Positions 9,626-21,292 of a stretch of DNA of 64,000 nucleotides are shown piece by piece (position 1 is the first letter of the stretch; every line of letters starts with the position of its first letter). The translations under genes and the position numbers were made by a program. The notes below the pieces were generated by a model. That model had not been told where the DNA came from. It saw only the letters and a program-made list of their open reading frames with translations, and did no database searches. The stretch covers positions 620,001-684,000 of the forward strand of contig NZ_PZZM01000001.1 in the NCBI RefSeq assembly GCF_003046175.1, in the 5' to 3' direction. The stretch is from Bosea sp. 124 (GTDB lineage: Bacteria; Pseudomonadota; Alphaproteobacteria; Rhizobiales; Beijerinckiaceae).

Positions 9626-12600
9626 TTGGCCATCATCGCCGCGCTCCACCACGTCACCCATTACACTTACGACCGGCCGGTCACGCTCGGGCCGCAGATC
9701 ATCCGGCTCCGGCCGGCGCCGCATTGCCGCGCCGCGATCAACAGCTATTCGCTGAAGGTGAGCCCGCCCGAGCATTTCGTGAACTGGCAGCAGGATCCCA
9801 GCGGCAACTGGCTGGCGCGCTATGTCTTTCCCGAGCCGGTCCGCGAATTCCGCATCGAGGTCGATCTCGTCACCGAGCTGTCGATCATCAATCCGTTCGA
9901 CTTCTTCGTCGAGACCGACGCGGAGATATTCCCCCTCTCCTATCCGGAGGAATTGCGGGCAGAGCTTGCGCCCTATCTCGTCACCGAGCCGGCGGGGCCG
10001 CTGCTTCAGGCCTTCCTCGCCACAGTCCCGCGCGAGCCGACCAACACCGTCAACTTCATCGTCGACCTCAATGCGCGGCTCGCTTCGGGCATCGCCTATG
10101 GCATCCGCATGGAACCCGGCGTCCAGGAGCCGGAGCACACACTGTCCATCAAGTCGGGCTCCTGCCGCGATTCGAGCTGGCTGCTCGTCCAGATCCTGCG
10201 CCATCTCGGCCTCGCGGCGCGTTTCGTTTCCGGCTACCTGATCCAGATGAAGGCGGACATCGATCCGCTGGAGGGGCCGCGCGGCACCGACAAGGACTTC
10301 ACCGACCTGCACGCCTGGGCCGAGGTCTATATTCCGGGTGCCGGCTGGATCGGCCTCGACCCGACCTCTGGCCTGCTCACCGGCGAGGGCCACCTGCCGC
10401 TGGCGGCGACGCCGCATTACCGCTCGGCCGCGCCGGTCTCCGGCGTTGCCAGCTATGCCGAGACGACCTTCGATTTCGAGATGAGCGTGGCACGGGTGCA
10501 TGAGGTGCCGCGCATCACCCTGCCCTTCTCGGACGAGTCCTGGCAGAAACTCGATGCGCTCGGCGAGCAGGTCGAGGCCGACCTTCAGGCGCAGGATGTC
10601 CGCCTGACCATGGGCGGCGAGCCGACATTCGTCTCGATCGACGACCAGACCGGCGAGGAATGGAACACCGCCGCCGTCGGCCCGACCAAGCGCCAGCGCG
10701 CCGATGTGATGATCCGCAAGCTGCGCGAGCGCTTCGCGCCCGGCGGCATGCTGCATTACGGCCAGGGCAAATGGTATCCGGGCGAGAGCCTGCCGCGCTG
10801 GGCCTTCGCGCTCTACTGGCGGGCCGATGGCGAGCCGATCTGGCGGGATGCGGCGCTGATCGCGCGCGAGCCCGGCACCGCGACCGGCGGCGACCGCGAG
10901 CTGGAAGGCGGCGCGACCATCGCCGAAGCCGAGGCGCTGGCGGCGGGCCTGTCCGACAAGCTGGGCTTGGGCGCCGATTACGTCCTGCCCGCCTATGAGG
11001 ACACCGGGTACTGGCTGCTCAAGGAGGCGCAACTCCCCGACAATGTCGACCCGCTCGACCCGCGCCTCGCGGACCCCGAAGAGCGGGCCCGCATGCAGCA
11101 GGTCTTCCAGCTCGGCCTGGGGAAGCCGCGCGGCTATGTCATCCCGGTGCAGCGCTGGCAGAGCCAGGCCGGCGACAAGCGCTGGCGCTCGGAGAAATGG
11201 AAGCTGAGGCGGGGCAAGCTCTTCCTCATGCCGGGCGACTCGCCGGTCGGTTACCGCCTGCCGCTCGGCTCATTGCCGGTCGTGCCCAAGGCGGAGTACC
11301 CGCATATCCACCCGCAGGACCCGATGGAGGGCCGCCCGCCGCTGCCACGTGCCGCCGGCGGTTTCGGGCCGGCAGCCGATCCGCCGCCACAGGCTGCGCC
11401 GATGCGCTCGGAAGCGCCTTCGCCCCAGCAGATGTCGCGCACCGTCGAGGCCGGCGGCGCCGGCGCGCAGGACCGCACCGAACAGGAGATCGGCGGCGAA
11501 CATGTCCGCACCGCGATCAGCCTCGAAATCCGGGACAATGTGCTGTGCGTGTTCCTGCCGCCGGTCGAGCGGCTGGAGGACTATCTCGACCTGATCGCCA
11601 GCGTCGAGCAGGTGGCACGCGAGCGCAACCAGCCCGTCCATATCGAGGGCTATGCCCCGCCGCATGACCCACGGCTCAACGTCGTCAAGGTGACGCCGGA
11701 CCCCGGCGTGATCGAGGTCAACATCCACCCCGCCCGCAACTGGCGCGAGGCGGTCGAGATCACGCGCGGCGTCTATGAGGAGGCGCGGCAGTCGCGGCTC
11801 TGCGCCGAGAAGTTCATGGTCGACGGGCGCCATACCGGCACCGGCGGCGGCAACCATGTCGTACTCGGCGGCGTTACGCCGCCCGACTCGCCGTTCCTGC
11901 GCCGGCCGGACCTGCTGAAAAGCATCGTGCTCTACTGGAACCGGCATCCCTGCCTGTCCTATCTGTTCTCGGGACTGTTCATCGGCCCGACCAGCCAGGC
12001 GCCGCGCATCGACGAGGGCCGGCACGATGCGCTCTACGAACTTGAGATCGCGCTGGCGAAAATCCCGCAGCCGGGCGCGCCGACGATCCCGCTCTGGCTG
12101 GTCGACCGGCTGCTGCGCAACCTCCTGGTCGACGTCTCCGGCAACACCCACCGCACCGAGATCTGCATCGACAAGCTCTATTCGCCGGATGGGCCGACGG
12201 GCCGGCTCGGGCTGATCGAGTTCCGCGGCTTCGAGATGCCGCCGGATTCGCGCATGAGCCTGGCGCAGCAGCTTCTGGTCAGGGCGCTGGTCGCCTGGTT
12301 CTGGCGCGAACCGCAGACGGGCGGCCTCGTACGCTGGGGCACCACGCTGCATGACCGCTTCATGCTGCCCGAGATGGTCTGGCAGGACTTCAAGGACGTG
12401 CTCGCCGATCTCGGCAGCGCCGGCTATGCCTTCGATCCGGTCTGGTTCGAGGCGCAGGCCGAATTCCGCTTCCCGTTTTTCGGCAAGGTCGAGCATGGTG
12501 GCGTCGAGATCGAGATCCGGCAGGCGCTCGAACCCTGGCACGTCATGGGCGAGGAGGGCGCGATCGGCGGCACGGTGCGCTATGTCGATTCCTCGGTCGA

Positions 12601-13018
12601 GCGGCTGCAGGTCAAGGCGAAGGGACTGGTGCCGGGCCGGCATGTCATCACCTGCAATGGCCGGCGCCTGCCGCTGACGCCGGCCGGAACCTCGGGCGAA
12701 AGCATCGCCGCCGTGCGCTTCAAGGCCTGGCAGCCGGCGTCCGGCCTGCATCCGACGATTCCGGTGCATGCGCCGCTGACCTTCGACATCGTCGACACCT
12801 GGGTCGGGCGCTCGCTCGGCGGCTGCGTCTACCATGTCGCCCATCCCGGCGGGCGCAGCTATGAAACTCCTCCCGTGAATTCTTACGAAGCGGAGGCGCG
12901 CCGGCTCGCACGTTTCGAGGCGATCGGTCATACTCCCGGCGCGCTGGCGATTCCGCCCGAAGAGCGCAGCGCCGAATTCCCGTTCACCCTGGATCTGCGG
13001 CGTCCCGTTGGAGTCTAG
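9626..13018 (+). CDS. Transglutaminase-like protein with C-terminal DUF2126 (predicted amidoligase)
   Basis: A 1130-residue two-part protein. The N-terminal beta-sandwich ([19 protein letters not shown]) is followed by a transglutaminase-like core with an intact triad: Cys180 in SGSCRDSSW, His229 in DLHAWAEVY and Asp245 in GLDPTSG. From about residue 310 ([19 protein letters not shown]) to the end lies DUF2126, which was assigned by comparative genomics to the GCS2-like COOH-NH2 ligase group. [16 protein letters not shown] is its conserved core. The start is a TTG at 9626; no in-frame ATG is better placed. It leads a three-gene cluster with a 9-nt gap to the ATP-grasp gene. Peptide or protein modification is an inference from family context. 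Confidence 0.88.
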   Translation: MAIIAALHHVTHYTYDRPVTLGPQIIRLRPAPHCRAAINSYSLKVSPPEHFVNWQQDPSGNWLARYVFPEPVREFRIEVDLVTELSIINPFDFFVETDAEIFPLSYPEELRAELAPYLVTEPAGPLLQAFLATVPREPTNTVNFIVDLNARLASGIAYGIRMEPGVQEPEHTLSIKSGSCRDSSWLLVQILRHLGLAARFVSGYLIQMKADIDPLEGPRGTDKDFTDLHAWAEVYIPGAGWIGLDPTSGLLTGEGHLPLAATPHYRSAAPVSGVASYAETTFDFEMSVARVHEVPRITLPFSDESWQKLDALGEQVEADLQAQDVRLTMGGEPTFVSIDDQTGEEWNTAAVGPTKRQRADVMIRKLRERFAPGGMLHYGQGKWYPGESLPRWAFALYWRADGEPIWRDAALIAREPGTATGGDRELEGGATIAEAEALAAGLSDKLGLGADYVLPAYEDTGYWLLKEAQLPDNVDPLDPRLADPEERARMQQVFQLGLGKPRGYVIPVQRWQSQAGDKRWRSEKWKLRRGKLFLMPGDSPVGYRLPLGSLPVVPKAEYPHIHPQDPMEGRPPLPRAAGGFGPAADPPPQAAPMRSEAPSPQQMSRTVEAGGAGAQDRTEQEIGGEHVRTAISLEIRDNVLCVFLPPVERLEDYLDLIASVEQVARERNQPVHIEGYAPPHDPRLNVVKVTPDPGVIEVNIHPARNWREAVEITRGVYEEARQSRLCAEKFMVDGRHTGTGGGNHVVLGGVTPPDSPFLRRPDLLKSIVLYWNRHPCLSYLFSGLFIGPTSQAPRIDEGRHDALYELEIALAKIPQPGAPTIPLWLVDRLLRNLLVDVSGNTHRTEICIDKLYSPDGPTGRLGLIEFRGFEMPPDSRMSLAQQLLVRALVAWFWREPQTGGLVRWGTTLHDRFMLPEMVWQDFKDVLADLGSAGYAFDPVWFEAQAEFRFPFFGKVEHGGVEIEIRQALEPWHVMGEEGAIGGTVRYVDSSVERLQVKAKGLVPGRHVITCNGRRLPLTPAGTSGESIAAVRFKAWQPASGLHPTIPVHAPLTFDIVDTWVGRSLGGCVYHVAHPGGRSYETPPVNSYEAEARRLARFEAIGHTPGALAIPPEERSAEFPFTLDLRRPVGV

Positions 13019-13027
13019 ACGCAAGCG

Positions 13028-15547
13028 ATGGCATTGCAGGGGCGATCACCGTCAGCGCGCACCAGGACGGAGCGACGCAACGCTCTGCTGGCCGGATACC
13101 GGCCGCTGCCGGGCGCGCATGACGAACTCCTCGGCGCCGACGGCAAGGTGCGGCCGCATTGGGAGCCCTTCCTCTCGGAATGGTGCGCATTTTCTCCCGA
13201 CGAGCTGAACCAGCGCTTCGGCCTGGCCGACCGCCATGTCCACGACACGGGCGTCTCCTATCGCGTCCATGGCGATCTCGACGAGGGCGATCCGGCTGCG
13301 GGCGAACGGCCCTGGCCGCTCTCCCATGTGCCGCTCGTCATCACCGGCGCCGAATGGCAGACCATCGCCGCGGGGGTCGCGCAGCGGGCAAAGCTGCTCG
13401 GCACGCTGCTGGATGACATCTACGGCCCGGGCGAGATGATCGCCAACGGGCTTCTCCCCGCATCCGTGGTCACGGGGAGCAGCGATTATCTGCGCCCGCT
13501 GCAGGGTGCGCCGGGTGGCGGCGCGCTGCAGCTCTACGCTGCGGATCTCGGCCGTGGTCCGGACGGGCGCTGGTGGGTGCTGCAGGACCGCACGCAGGCG
13601 CCCTCCGGCACCGGCTACGCGCTGGAAAACCGGCTCGCCCTGTCGCGCGCCTTCCCCGACATGTTCAGGACGATGAACATCGAGCGGCTGGCGGCCTTCT
13701 TCCAGGGCTTCCGCGCCGGGCTCGTGGCGAGTTCGAAGCGCGTCGAGCCGCGCATCTGCCTGCTGACGCCCGGGCCGCTCAACGAAAGCTATTTCGAACA
13801 GACCTATCTCGCGCGCTATCTCGGCTTCCTGCTGGTCGAGGGCGGCGACCTGGTGATGCGCGAGGGCCGCGTGCATGTGCGCACCATCGCCGGGCTGAAG
13901 CGGGCCGACGTGATCTGGCGGCGCATCGACGGTGATTTCTCCGATCCGCTGGAGCTGAATTCCGCCTCGGCGCTCGGCGTCGCAGGGCTCGTCCAGGCCG
14001 TGCGCCGAGGCAATGTCCACATCGCCAACGGGCTCGGCTCGGGCGTGGTCGAGGCGCGGGCGCTGATGGGTTTCCTGCCGGCGCTGGGCCAGCGGATCCT
14101 CGGCGAGGAGATGATCCTCCCCCATGTCGCGACCTGGTGGTGCGGCCAGGCGCGCGAGCGCGCCGCCGTGCTCGACAGGCTCGACGAGATGAGCATCGCG
14201 CCGGCCTTCCGCAGCGCGGGCGGCGGGCTCGACACCGGCCCCGTGGTCGCCGCCGACCTGTCGGCGAAGGAGCGCGATGCCCTGCGCGCCCGGATCGAGG
14301 CGCGCGGCATGGATTATGTCGGGCAGGAAGTGGTGCGGCTCTCGACCACGCCGGTCTTCCAGAATGGCCGCCTGCAACCGCGCCCGATGACGCTGCGGGT
14401 CTTCGCCGCCGCCACGCCGGACGGCTGGAAGGTGATGCCCGGCGGCTTCTGCCGCATCTCCGACGAGCCCGATGCGCGCGCCGTCAGCATGCAGAGCGGC
14501 GTGCGTTCGAGCGATGTCTGGGTGACCTCCGACGCGCCGGTGGAGCAGGTGACGCTGCTGCCGACGCCCGACCGCATCACCATCCGCCGCGTCACCGGCA
14601 CTTTGCCGAGCCGGGCCGCCGACAATCTGTTCTGGCTCGGGCGCTATCTCGAACGCACGGAAGCGACGCTCAGGCTGGTGCGCGCGCTGCTCGGCCGGCT
14701 GATCGACACCGACCCGACGCAGGGCCGCAACGAGACTCTGCGCCGCCTCGCCAATCTGCTGGTCGCCTGGGGCGCCTCGCCCGGCGGACGCGGCCAGACG
14801 CCGGCCGGCCAGGCGTCCGCGGCGCTGCACGCGATCGACCAGTATGGCTCGGCCCTCGCCACGACGCGTGAGGCGAGGCGGACGGCATCCGTCATCCGCG
14901 AGCGCCTCTCGATCGACGCCTGGCGGCTGTTCGGCGACATGCAGCAGCAGCTCACCCTCGAGGAAGGGCGCGAGCCGAGCGAGGGCGAGGCCTACGAGAT
15001 CGCCGACCGGGCGCTGAAATCGCTCGCCGCCTTCTCGGGGCTCAGCCAGGAGAACATGGTGCGCGGCCCGGGCTGGCGCTTCCTCGACATCGGCCGGCGG
15101 CTGGAGCGAGGGATTGCGACCTGCCGCTTCGCCCGCCATTTCGCCGAGACGACCGCACCCACCGACGGCCTCGACGCGCTCCTCGACCTGACGGATTCGC
15201 AGATCACCTACCGCTCGCGCTACCTGCTCGGCGCCAGCCTGCAGCCGGTGCTCGATCTCGTGATGCTCGACCCGTATAATCCGCGCTCGGTCGCCTTCCA
15301 GATCGACCGGCTCGACACCGAGATTCGCGACCTGCCGTCGCTGACCGAGGACGGCATGCTGGAGGCGCCGCGCCGGCTGATCCTGAAGCTCGCCGCCGAA
15401 TGCCGCACGGCGGAGGCCTCGCGGCTCGACCGGACCAGCATCCTGCTGTTCGAGCAGCTGCTGATGGGCGTCTCCAGCGCCATCGCCGATCGCTACTTCC
15501 TCCAGAACAGCGGCCCGGAAGGCTCGCGGCTGACAGGCATCGCGTGA
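13028..15547 (+). CDS. Circularly permuted type 2 ATP-grasp / alpha-E fusion protein
   Basis: 839 residues. Residues about 60-500 form the circularly permuted ATP-grasp domain (DUF404/DUF407), with WWVLQDRTQAPSGTGYALEN, RICLLTPGPLNESYFEQ, and LGSGVVEARALMGFLP as nucleotide-binding and catalytic segments. From about residue 524 (LPSRAADNLFWLGRYLERTE) begins the alpha-E helical domain, found only with such ligases. ATP-grasp enzymes join a carboxylate to an amine or thiol via acyl-phosphate. The last codon overlaps the next start (GTGA), so the cluster is one operon. Substrate unknown. Confidence 0.9.
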   Translation: MALQGRSPSARTRTERRNALLAGYRPLPGAHDELLGADGKVRPHWEPFLSEWCAFSPDELNQRFGLADRHVHDTGVSYRVHGDLDEGDPAAGERPWPLSHVPLVITGAEWQTIAAGVAQRAKLLGTLLDDIYGPGEMIANGLLPASVVTGSSDYLRPLQGAPGGGALQLYAADLGRGPDGRWWVLQDRTQAPSGTGYALENRLALSRAFPDMFRTMNIERLAAFFQGFRAGLVASSKRVEPRICLLTPGPLNESYFEQTYLARYLGFLLVEGGDLVMREGRVHVRTIAGLKRADVIWRRIDGDFSDPLELNSASALGVAGLVQAVRRGNVHIANGLGSGVVEARALMGFLPALGQRILGEEMILPHVATWWCGQARERAAVLDRLDEMSIAPAFRSAGGGLDTGPVVAADLSAKERDALRARIEARGMDYVGQEVVRLSTTPVFQNGRLQPRPMTLRVFAAATPDGWKVMPGGFCRISDEPDARAVSMQSGVRSSDVWVTSDAPVEQVTLLPTPDRITIRRVTGTLPSRAADNLFWLGRYLERTEATLRLVRALLGRLIDTDPTQGRNETLRRLANLLVAWGASPGGRGQTPAGQASAALHAIDQYGSALATTREARRTASVIRERLSIDAWRLFGDMQQQLTLEEGREPSEGEAYEIADRALKSLAAFSGLSQENMVRGPGWRFLDIGRRLERGIATCRFARHFAETTAPTDGLDALLDLTDSQITYRSRYLLGASLQPVLDLVMLDPYNPRSVAFQIDRLDTEIRDLPSLTEDGMLEAPRRLILKLAAECRTAEASRLDRTSILLFEQLLMGVSSAIADRYFLQNSGPEGSRLTGIA

Positions 15548-16422
15548 TCTACGACCTCCGGCACATCACGACCTACGGCTATAGCCGCCCGGTCCCGTTC
15601 GCGCGCTGCATCCTGCGGCTGCAGCCGCGCAACGATGGCGGCCAGAGCGTCCGCAGCAGCGAGCTCAGCGTGACGCCGCGTCCAGCCGAGCGCGTCGACG
15701 GGACCTGCTTCTTCGGCAACCGGATGACGACGATCACGATCTCGAAGCCCCATCGCGAGCTCAAGGTCGAGATGCGCGCGCGCGTCGAGGTTCAGCGGAC
15801 GCCCGCGCCCTTCCCCGGCCTGACGCGGCATTGGGAAGAGGTCTCCGCGCTGGCTCTGGCCTCCGGCAGCCTGGCGCCGGATTCGCCGGCGCATCATCTC
15901 TATCCGAGCCGGCTGGTGCCGCCGGTCGCCGCCGTCACGGATTATGCCCGCGCGAGCTTTGCGCCGCTGCGGCCCGTGCTCGAAGCCGCAAGCGAGCTGA
16001 TGGCGCGCATCCGCAGCGACTTCACCTACGATCCGGAGGCGACAGAGGTCTCGACGCCGCTGGAGGAAGCCTTCCGCGAGCGCCATGGCGTCTGCCAGGA
16101 TTTCGCGCATGTGATGATCGCGGGGCTGCGCGGGCTCGGGCTCCCGGCGGCTTATGTCAGCGGCTATATCCGCACGATCCCGCCGCCCGGCGAAAAGCGG
16201 CTCGAAGGCGCCGATGCGAGCCATGCCTGGGTGATGCTCTGGTGCGGACCGGAGACAGGCTGGATCGGGCTGGACCCGACCAACGACCTGATCGTCGCCG
16301 ACGACCACATCGTCACAGCCTTTGGCCGGGATTATGCCGATGTCTCGCCTCTGGACGGCGTGATCGTCGGGCCCGGCTCGCAGAAGATCGGCATCGCGGT
16401 CGACGTCATCCCCGTCATCTGA
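15544..16422 (+). CDS. Transglutaminase family protein of the ATP-grasp cluster
   Basis: 292 residues starting at the GTG at 15544, which overlaps the preceding TGA. It has an N-terminal bacterial transglutaminase beta region (YDLRHITTYGYSRPV), then the core with Cys184 (HGVCQDFAH), His227 (DASHAWVML) and Asp244 (GLDPTND), so the catalytic triad is intact. The family includes predicted peptidases and amidases as well as cross-linkers. In the ATP-grasp/alpha-E/DUF2126 context it may reverse or process the ligase product. Last gene of the cluster. Confidence 0.92.
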   Translation: MIYDLRHITTYGYSRPVPFARCILRLQPRNDGGQSVRSSELSVTPRPAERVDGTCFFGNRMTTITISKPHRELKVEMRARVEVQRTPAPFPGLTRHWEEVSALALASGSLAPDSPAHHLYPSRLVPPVAAVTDYARASFAPLRPVLEAASELMARIRSDFTYDPEATEVSTPLEEAFRERHGVCQDFAHVMIAGLRGLGLPAAYVSGYIRTIPPPGEKRLEGADASHAWVMLWCGPETGWIGLDPTNDLIVADDHIVTAFGRDYADVSPLDGVIVGPGSQKIGIAVDVIPVI

Positions 16423-16472
16423 CCGCTGGAGGGCGCTTCCGAGCGCCCGGCTTAGGGAGAGCTTTCCTTTGA

Positions 16473-17723
<1,251 letters not shown>

Positions 17724-18073
17724 GGCGGCAAGGCGGCGAGAGGCAATAACGTCCGGTCAGGTCCCGGCCCGGGCGCCGGGGGGCCGACCACAGACCCGGA
17801 GCATTCCGCCCGCTCTCGGCCATGGAATGCCGCCGGATTCATCGAAGCGCGCCGATGCTGCGATCTGCAGGTTTTGGTCGAAACCAGCGCACGTGGGACG
17901 GCGAGACCGCGTCGATGTTGCCGACTTTCGTGCACGGCAAGCCCCGCGCAGCGAGAACCCGCCCCGCGCGGCGAAAGCCCGAACTCGCCAGTCGGGCCAT
18001 GTGCCGGCAATCTCCACTCAGCAAGACGCTTGGCGGGTGGCTGTCAAAGTATTATTCAGTCGGGCAGCGCGAC
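17724..18073. other. 350-bp region with no convincing gene
   Basis: Between pobA and the L,D-transpeptidase-like gene. Several overlapping open frames on both strands are arginine- and proline-rich and look like GC-driven noise. I see no terminator with a T-tract. The promoter of the downstream gene should lie at its right end. Confidence 0.4.
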
Positions 18074-18802
18074 ATGGGAAGGCCCAGGATCATGATCATG
18101 GACGACAGGACTGCCGATGCCGGCAAGATGGACGCAATCGCTCTCCCCGGGCGTCGGTCCGAGCTTCTCAACCGCCGGTCGTTTCTGGTCGGCTCGACTG
18201 TGAGCCTCGGCGCTTTGGGGCTGGGCGGATGCGTGACACCCGACGGCATGAGCCTCGCGGAGGCGGAGAAGGTCTACGGGCCGGTGCCAGAAGAGAAGTT
18301 CCCGATCCCGGCGGTCGATGTCAGCAAGGTCGATCCGAAATATTTCCGCCGGACCGTTCGCTACGACACCAAGGAAGCGCCCGGCACGATCATCGTCGAT
18401 CCCAGCAATTACTACGTTTATCGCGTCGAGGGCGACGGATCCGCCACCCGCTATGGTGCCAATGTCGGTCGCGACGGGTTCCTGTGGAGCGGTGACGCCT
18501 ATGTCGGGCGCAAGGCCGAATGGGCGACCTGGACACCGCCCAAGGAGATGATCAAGCGCCAGCCCGAGGCGGCCAAATACGCCGGCGGCATGCCGGGCGG
18601 CCTCGAAAACCCGCTCGGCGCCCGCACGCTCTATATGTATCAGAACGGCGCTTACACGCTCTACACGATCTATGCGTCGAGCGACCCCGAGTCGATCGGG
18701 AGCGGCGTCACCAGCGGCTGCGTCGGTCTCCTCAGCCAGGACATGATGCACCTGTACTCGCAGACGCCCGTCAAGACGAAGGTGGTCGTGCTGCCGGCAT
18801 AG
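18074..18802 (+). CDS. L,D-transpeptidase (YkuD)-like lipoprotein, catalytically degenerate
   Basis: About 242 residues (later in-frame ATGs at 18092 and 18098 are possible). NRRSFLVGS resembles a twin-arginine signal and LGLGGC (Cys53) is a lipobox. The body aligns with ErfK/YbiS/YkuD proteins of this order: FLWSGDAYVGRKAEWATWTPP, MPGGLENPLGARTLYMYQNG, then TIYASSDPESIGSGVTSGCV. The nucleophile Cys216 is kept, but the usual His-Gly is Tyr200-Ala and the Arg after SGC-(V/I) is Gly. Peptidoglycan 3-3 cross-linking activity is therefore doubtful; a binding or structural role is possible. Confidence 0.85.
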   Translation: MGRPRIMIMDDRTADAGKMDAIALPGRRSELLNRRSFLVGSTVSLGALGLGGCVTPDGMSLAEAEKVYGPVPEEKFPIPAVDVSKVDPKYFRRTVRYDTKEAPGTIIVDPSNYYVYRVEGDGSATRYGANVGRDGFLWSGDAYVGRKAEWATWTPPKEMIKRQPEAAKYAGGMPGGLENPLGARTLYMYQNGAYTLYTIYASSDPESIGSGVTSGCVGLLSQDMMHLYSQTPVKTKVVVLPA

Positions 18803-19016
18803 CGACGGCGTCGATACCCGGTCCAAGCGCTGCCCGTGCGGGCAGGGCAAGATCGTGCGCGTTCCCGGAGTCATCGCGCTTGTGGGGCCGCCGGTCCCTC
18901 GAGGATCGACTGCGCGACCTTTGTCGTCACGCAAGATTCCCGGGCCCGAAGGTCATGGCCGCTTTCCAGCCATCCAGGACATCGCGGCTTTGGCGCGTTG
19001 ACTGCTACGCTCCATG

Positions 19017-19047
19017 AAAAAAGGGCCGCGCCTTGGTGGCGCGGCCC
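19017..19047 (-). terminator. Intrinsic terminator of the aldehyde dehydrogenase gene
   Basis: GGGCCGCGCC (19023-19032) and GGCGCGGCCC (19038-19047) form a perfect 10-bp stem with a 5-nt loop. On the minus strand six T residues follow (19017-19022). It lies 28 bp beyond the stop of the minus-strand gene, a textbook rho-independent terminator. Confidence 0.9.
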
Positions 19048-19074
19048 CTCGAATGCGGCTTCAAGCGTTTCGGC

Positions 19075-20520
19075 TCAGGCCAGCGTGTAAGCCGTCTTGA
19101 CCGTGGTGTAGAACTCCTTGGCGTAGGCGCCCTGCTCGCGCGGGCCATAGCTCGAGCCCTTCCGGCCGCCGAAGGGCACATGGTAGTCGACGCCCGCGGT
19201 GGCGAGGTTGACCATCACCATGCCTGCCTCGGCATTGCGCTTGAAATGCGTCGCATGCTTCAGCGAGGTCGTGCAGATGCCGGACGACAGGCCGAATTCG
19301 GTGTCGTTGGCCACCGCGAGCGCCTCCTCGTAATCCTTCACCCGGATGATGTTGGCGACCGGGCCGAAGACCTCCTCGCGCGAAATGCGCATGGCGTTTG
19401 TGGTCTCGGTGAACAGCGCCGGCTGGAGATAGAAGCCGGGGGTCTCGCGCTTCAGCAGCTCGCCGCCGAAGGCAAGCTTGCCGCCTTCGTCCTTGGCGAT
19501 CTGGATGTATTTCAGGTCCTGGTCGAGCTGGCTCTGATCGACCACCGGGCCGATATGGGTGCCCTGCTTGAGCGCGTCATCGACGACGACGCCCTTCAGA
19601 CGCTCGATGCAGGCCTCGACGAAGCGGTCATGGATGCCGGCCTGGACGATCAGGCGCGAGGACGCCGTGCAGCGCTGCCCGGTGGAGAAGAAGGCGCCCT
19701 GGACGGCGGCCTCGACCGCGACCTTCAGATCGGCGTCGTCGAGCACGACGAGCGGGTTCTTGCCGCCCATCTCGAGCTGGACCTTCTTCATCGGCGAGGA
19801 AGCGATGCAGGCCTCCGCGACCTTGCGGCCGGTCGAGACCGAGCCGGTGAAGGAGATGGCGTGCACGTCCTTGTGCTGCAGCAGCGCCTGGCCGACGACA
19901 GAGCCGCGCCCCATGACAAGGTTGAGCACGCCCTTGGGCAGGCCGGCACGCTGGAGAATGTCGACCAGCGCCCAGGCCGAGCCCGGCACCAGATCGGCCG
20001 GCTTGATGACGACGCAGTTGCCATGGGCGAGAGCCGGCGCGATCTTCCAGGCGGGGATCGCGATCGGGAAGTTCCAGGGCGTGATCATGCCGACGATGCC
20101 GACCGGCTCGCGCGTGATCTCGACGCCGACACCCGGCCGCACCGAGGGAAGCGCCTCGCCGCCGAGGCGCAGGCATTCGCCGGCGAAGAAGGCGAAGACC
20201 TGGCCGGCACGGCCGGCCTCGCCGATGCCCTCGGCCAGGGTCTTGCCCTCCTCGCGCGAAAGCAGCTTGCCGAGCTCTTCCCTGCGCGCGAGAATCTCGT
20301 CCGAGGCCTTCTTCAGGATCTCGTAGCGCTCCTGCGGGCCCGAGCGGCTCCAGGCCGGAAAGGCGGCCTTCGCCGCGGCCACCGCATCATTGAGCTGGTC
20401 GACGGAACCCTGTGAATATTCACCGACGACATCGTTGGTGTTCGACGGGTTGATGTTGCGCGAGGCATTACCCGAGCTGGCCCACTCGCCGGCGATCAGG
20501 TTCTTGAAGATTTCCGTCAT
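19075..20520 (-). CDS. NAD(P)-dependent aldehyde dehydrogenase, ketoglutarate-semialdehyde type
   Basis: 481 residues, the standard ALDH size. Catalytic elements are present: Asn150 in TPWNFPIAIP, Glu250 in QLEMGGKNP and nucleophile Cys284 in GQRCTAS. The overall sequence style (GEWASSGNASRNINPSN, TGSVSTGRKVAEAC) resembles alpha-ketoglutaric semialdehyde dehydrogenases used in hexarate or pentose catabolism, but substrate assignment inside the ALDH superfamily is uncertain. It is monocistronic: its own terminator follows, and the GST gene upstream is 115 bp away. Confidence 0.85.
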   Translation of the reverse strand: MTEIFKNLIAGEWASSGNASRNINPSNTNDVVGEYSQGSVDQLNDAVAAAKAAFPAWSRSGPQERYEILKKASDEILARREELGKLLSREEGKTLAEGIGEAGRAGQVFAFFAGECLRLGGEALPSVRPGVGVEITREPVGIVGMITPWNFPIAIPAWKIAPALAHGNCVVIKPADLVPGSAWALVDILQRAGLPKGVLNLVMGRGSVVGQALLQHKDVHAISFTGSVSTGRKVAEACIASSPMKKVQLEMGGKNPLVVLDDADLKVAVEAAVQGAFFSTGQRCTASSRLIVQAGIHDRFVEACIERLKGVVVDDALKQGTHIGPVVDQSQLDQDLKYIQIAKDEGGKLAFGGELLKRETPGFYLQPALFTETTNAMRISREEVFGPVANIIRVKDYEEALAVANDTEFGLSSGICTTSLKHATHFKRNAEAGMVMVNLATAGVDYHVPFGGRKGSSYGPREQGAYAKEFYTTVKTAYTLA

Positions 20521-20635
20521 TGGCGGCCTCCCACGGCGTTTTGGATTTCGTGGGCCGTGTTAGCGCCTTTGGCCCCGGAAGGCCAATGCAGCAGCCGCCA
20601 TCGGTTCAGTCCTCATGCGCATTGTGAGTCGGAGT

Positions 20636-21292
20636 TCAGAACTCCGCGTCGAGCTCTTCCAACTCTTCGGGCTCGGTCTTCGCCGCCTCGATCCAGCGCT
20701 GAAGCGCGGGCCATTGCGAGATCGCCCTGCAATAGGCCTGGCTCGTCGCGTCGAGCGGGACGTCATAGGTCAGGAAGCGCAGGCAGACGGGTGCGTACAT
20801 CGCGTCGGCCATGGTCAGGGTCTTGCCGAAGAGATAGGGCCCGCCATAGGCGTCGAGGCATTCGCGCCAGATTTCGGTGACGCGGTCGATATCGGCCTGG
20901 GCCCCGGCCCAGACCTTGAAGCCCGGATAATGCGCCTTGAGGTTCATCGGCAGGGCCGAGCGGAGATTGGCGAAACCGGAATGCATCTCGCCGCAAATCG
21001 CCCGACAATGGGCGCGTGCGACGGCGTCCTTCGGCAGGAGCCCGGCCTGCGGCCTGATCTCGTCGAGATAGGCGGCGATGGCGAGCGTATCCCAGACCTT
21101 GATGCCGTCATGCGTCAGGCAGGGCACGAGGAAGGACGGCGAGAGCAGCAGCAGCTCGGCGCGCGCCGAGGGATCGTCGACCGAGAGCATGTGCTCCTCG
21201 ATCTCCAGCCCGGCCATGATGCAGAGCAGCCAGCCGCGCAGCGACCAAGAGGAGTAATTCCTGCTGCTGATGGTGAGCGTCGCGGCGGTCAT
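20636..21292 (-). CDS. Glutathione S-transferase family protein
   Basis: 218 residues from the ATG at 21292 (MTAATLTISSRNYSSW). The N-terminal thioredoxin-fold domain has SSRNYSSWSLRGWLL, where the catalytic Ser is expected, and the cis-Pro region FLVPCLTHDG followed by VWDTLAIAAYLDE, the glutathione gamma-glutamyl contact. The C-terminal helical domain contains FGKTLTMADAMYAPV. The physiological substrate is not apparent. The open frame continues upstream antisense to phaZ, which is a shadow. Confidence 0.9.
   Translation of the reverse strand: MTAATLTISSRNYSSWSLRGWLLCIMAGLEIEEHMLSVDDPSARAELLLLSPSFLVPCLTHDGIKVWDTLAIAAYLDEIRPQAGLLPKDAVARAHCRAICGEMHSGFANLRSALPMNLKAHYPGFKVWAGAQADIDRVTEIWRECLDAYGGPYLFGKTLTMADAMYAPVCLRFLTYDVPLDATSQAYCRAISQWPALQRWIEAAKTEPEELEELDAEF

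Noticed and set aside
17757..18017. Small open frames in the 17.7-18.1 kb gap
   Set aside because: Several frames on both strands are Arg/Pro-rich, lack ribosome binding sites and overlap each other. None is better than noise.
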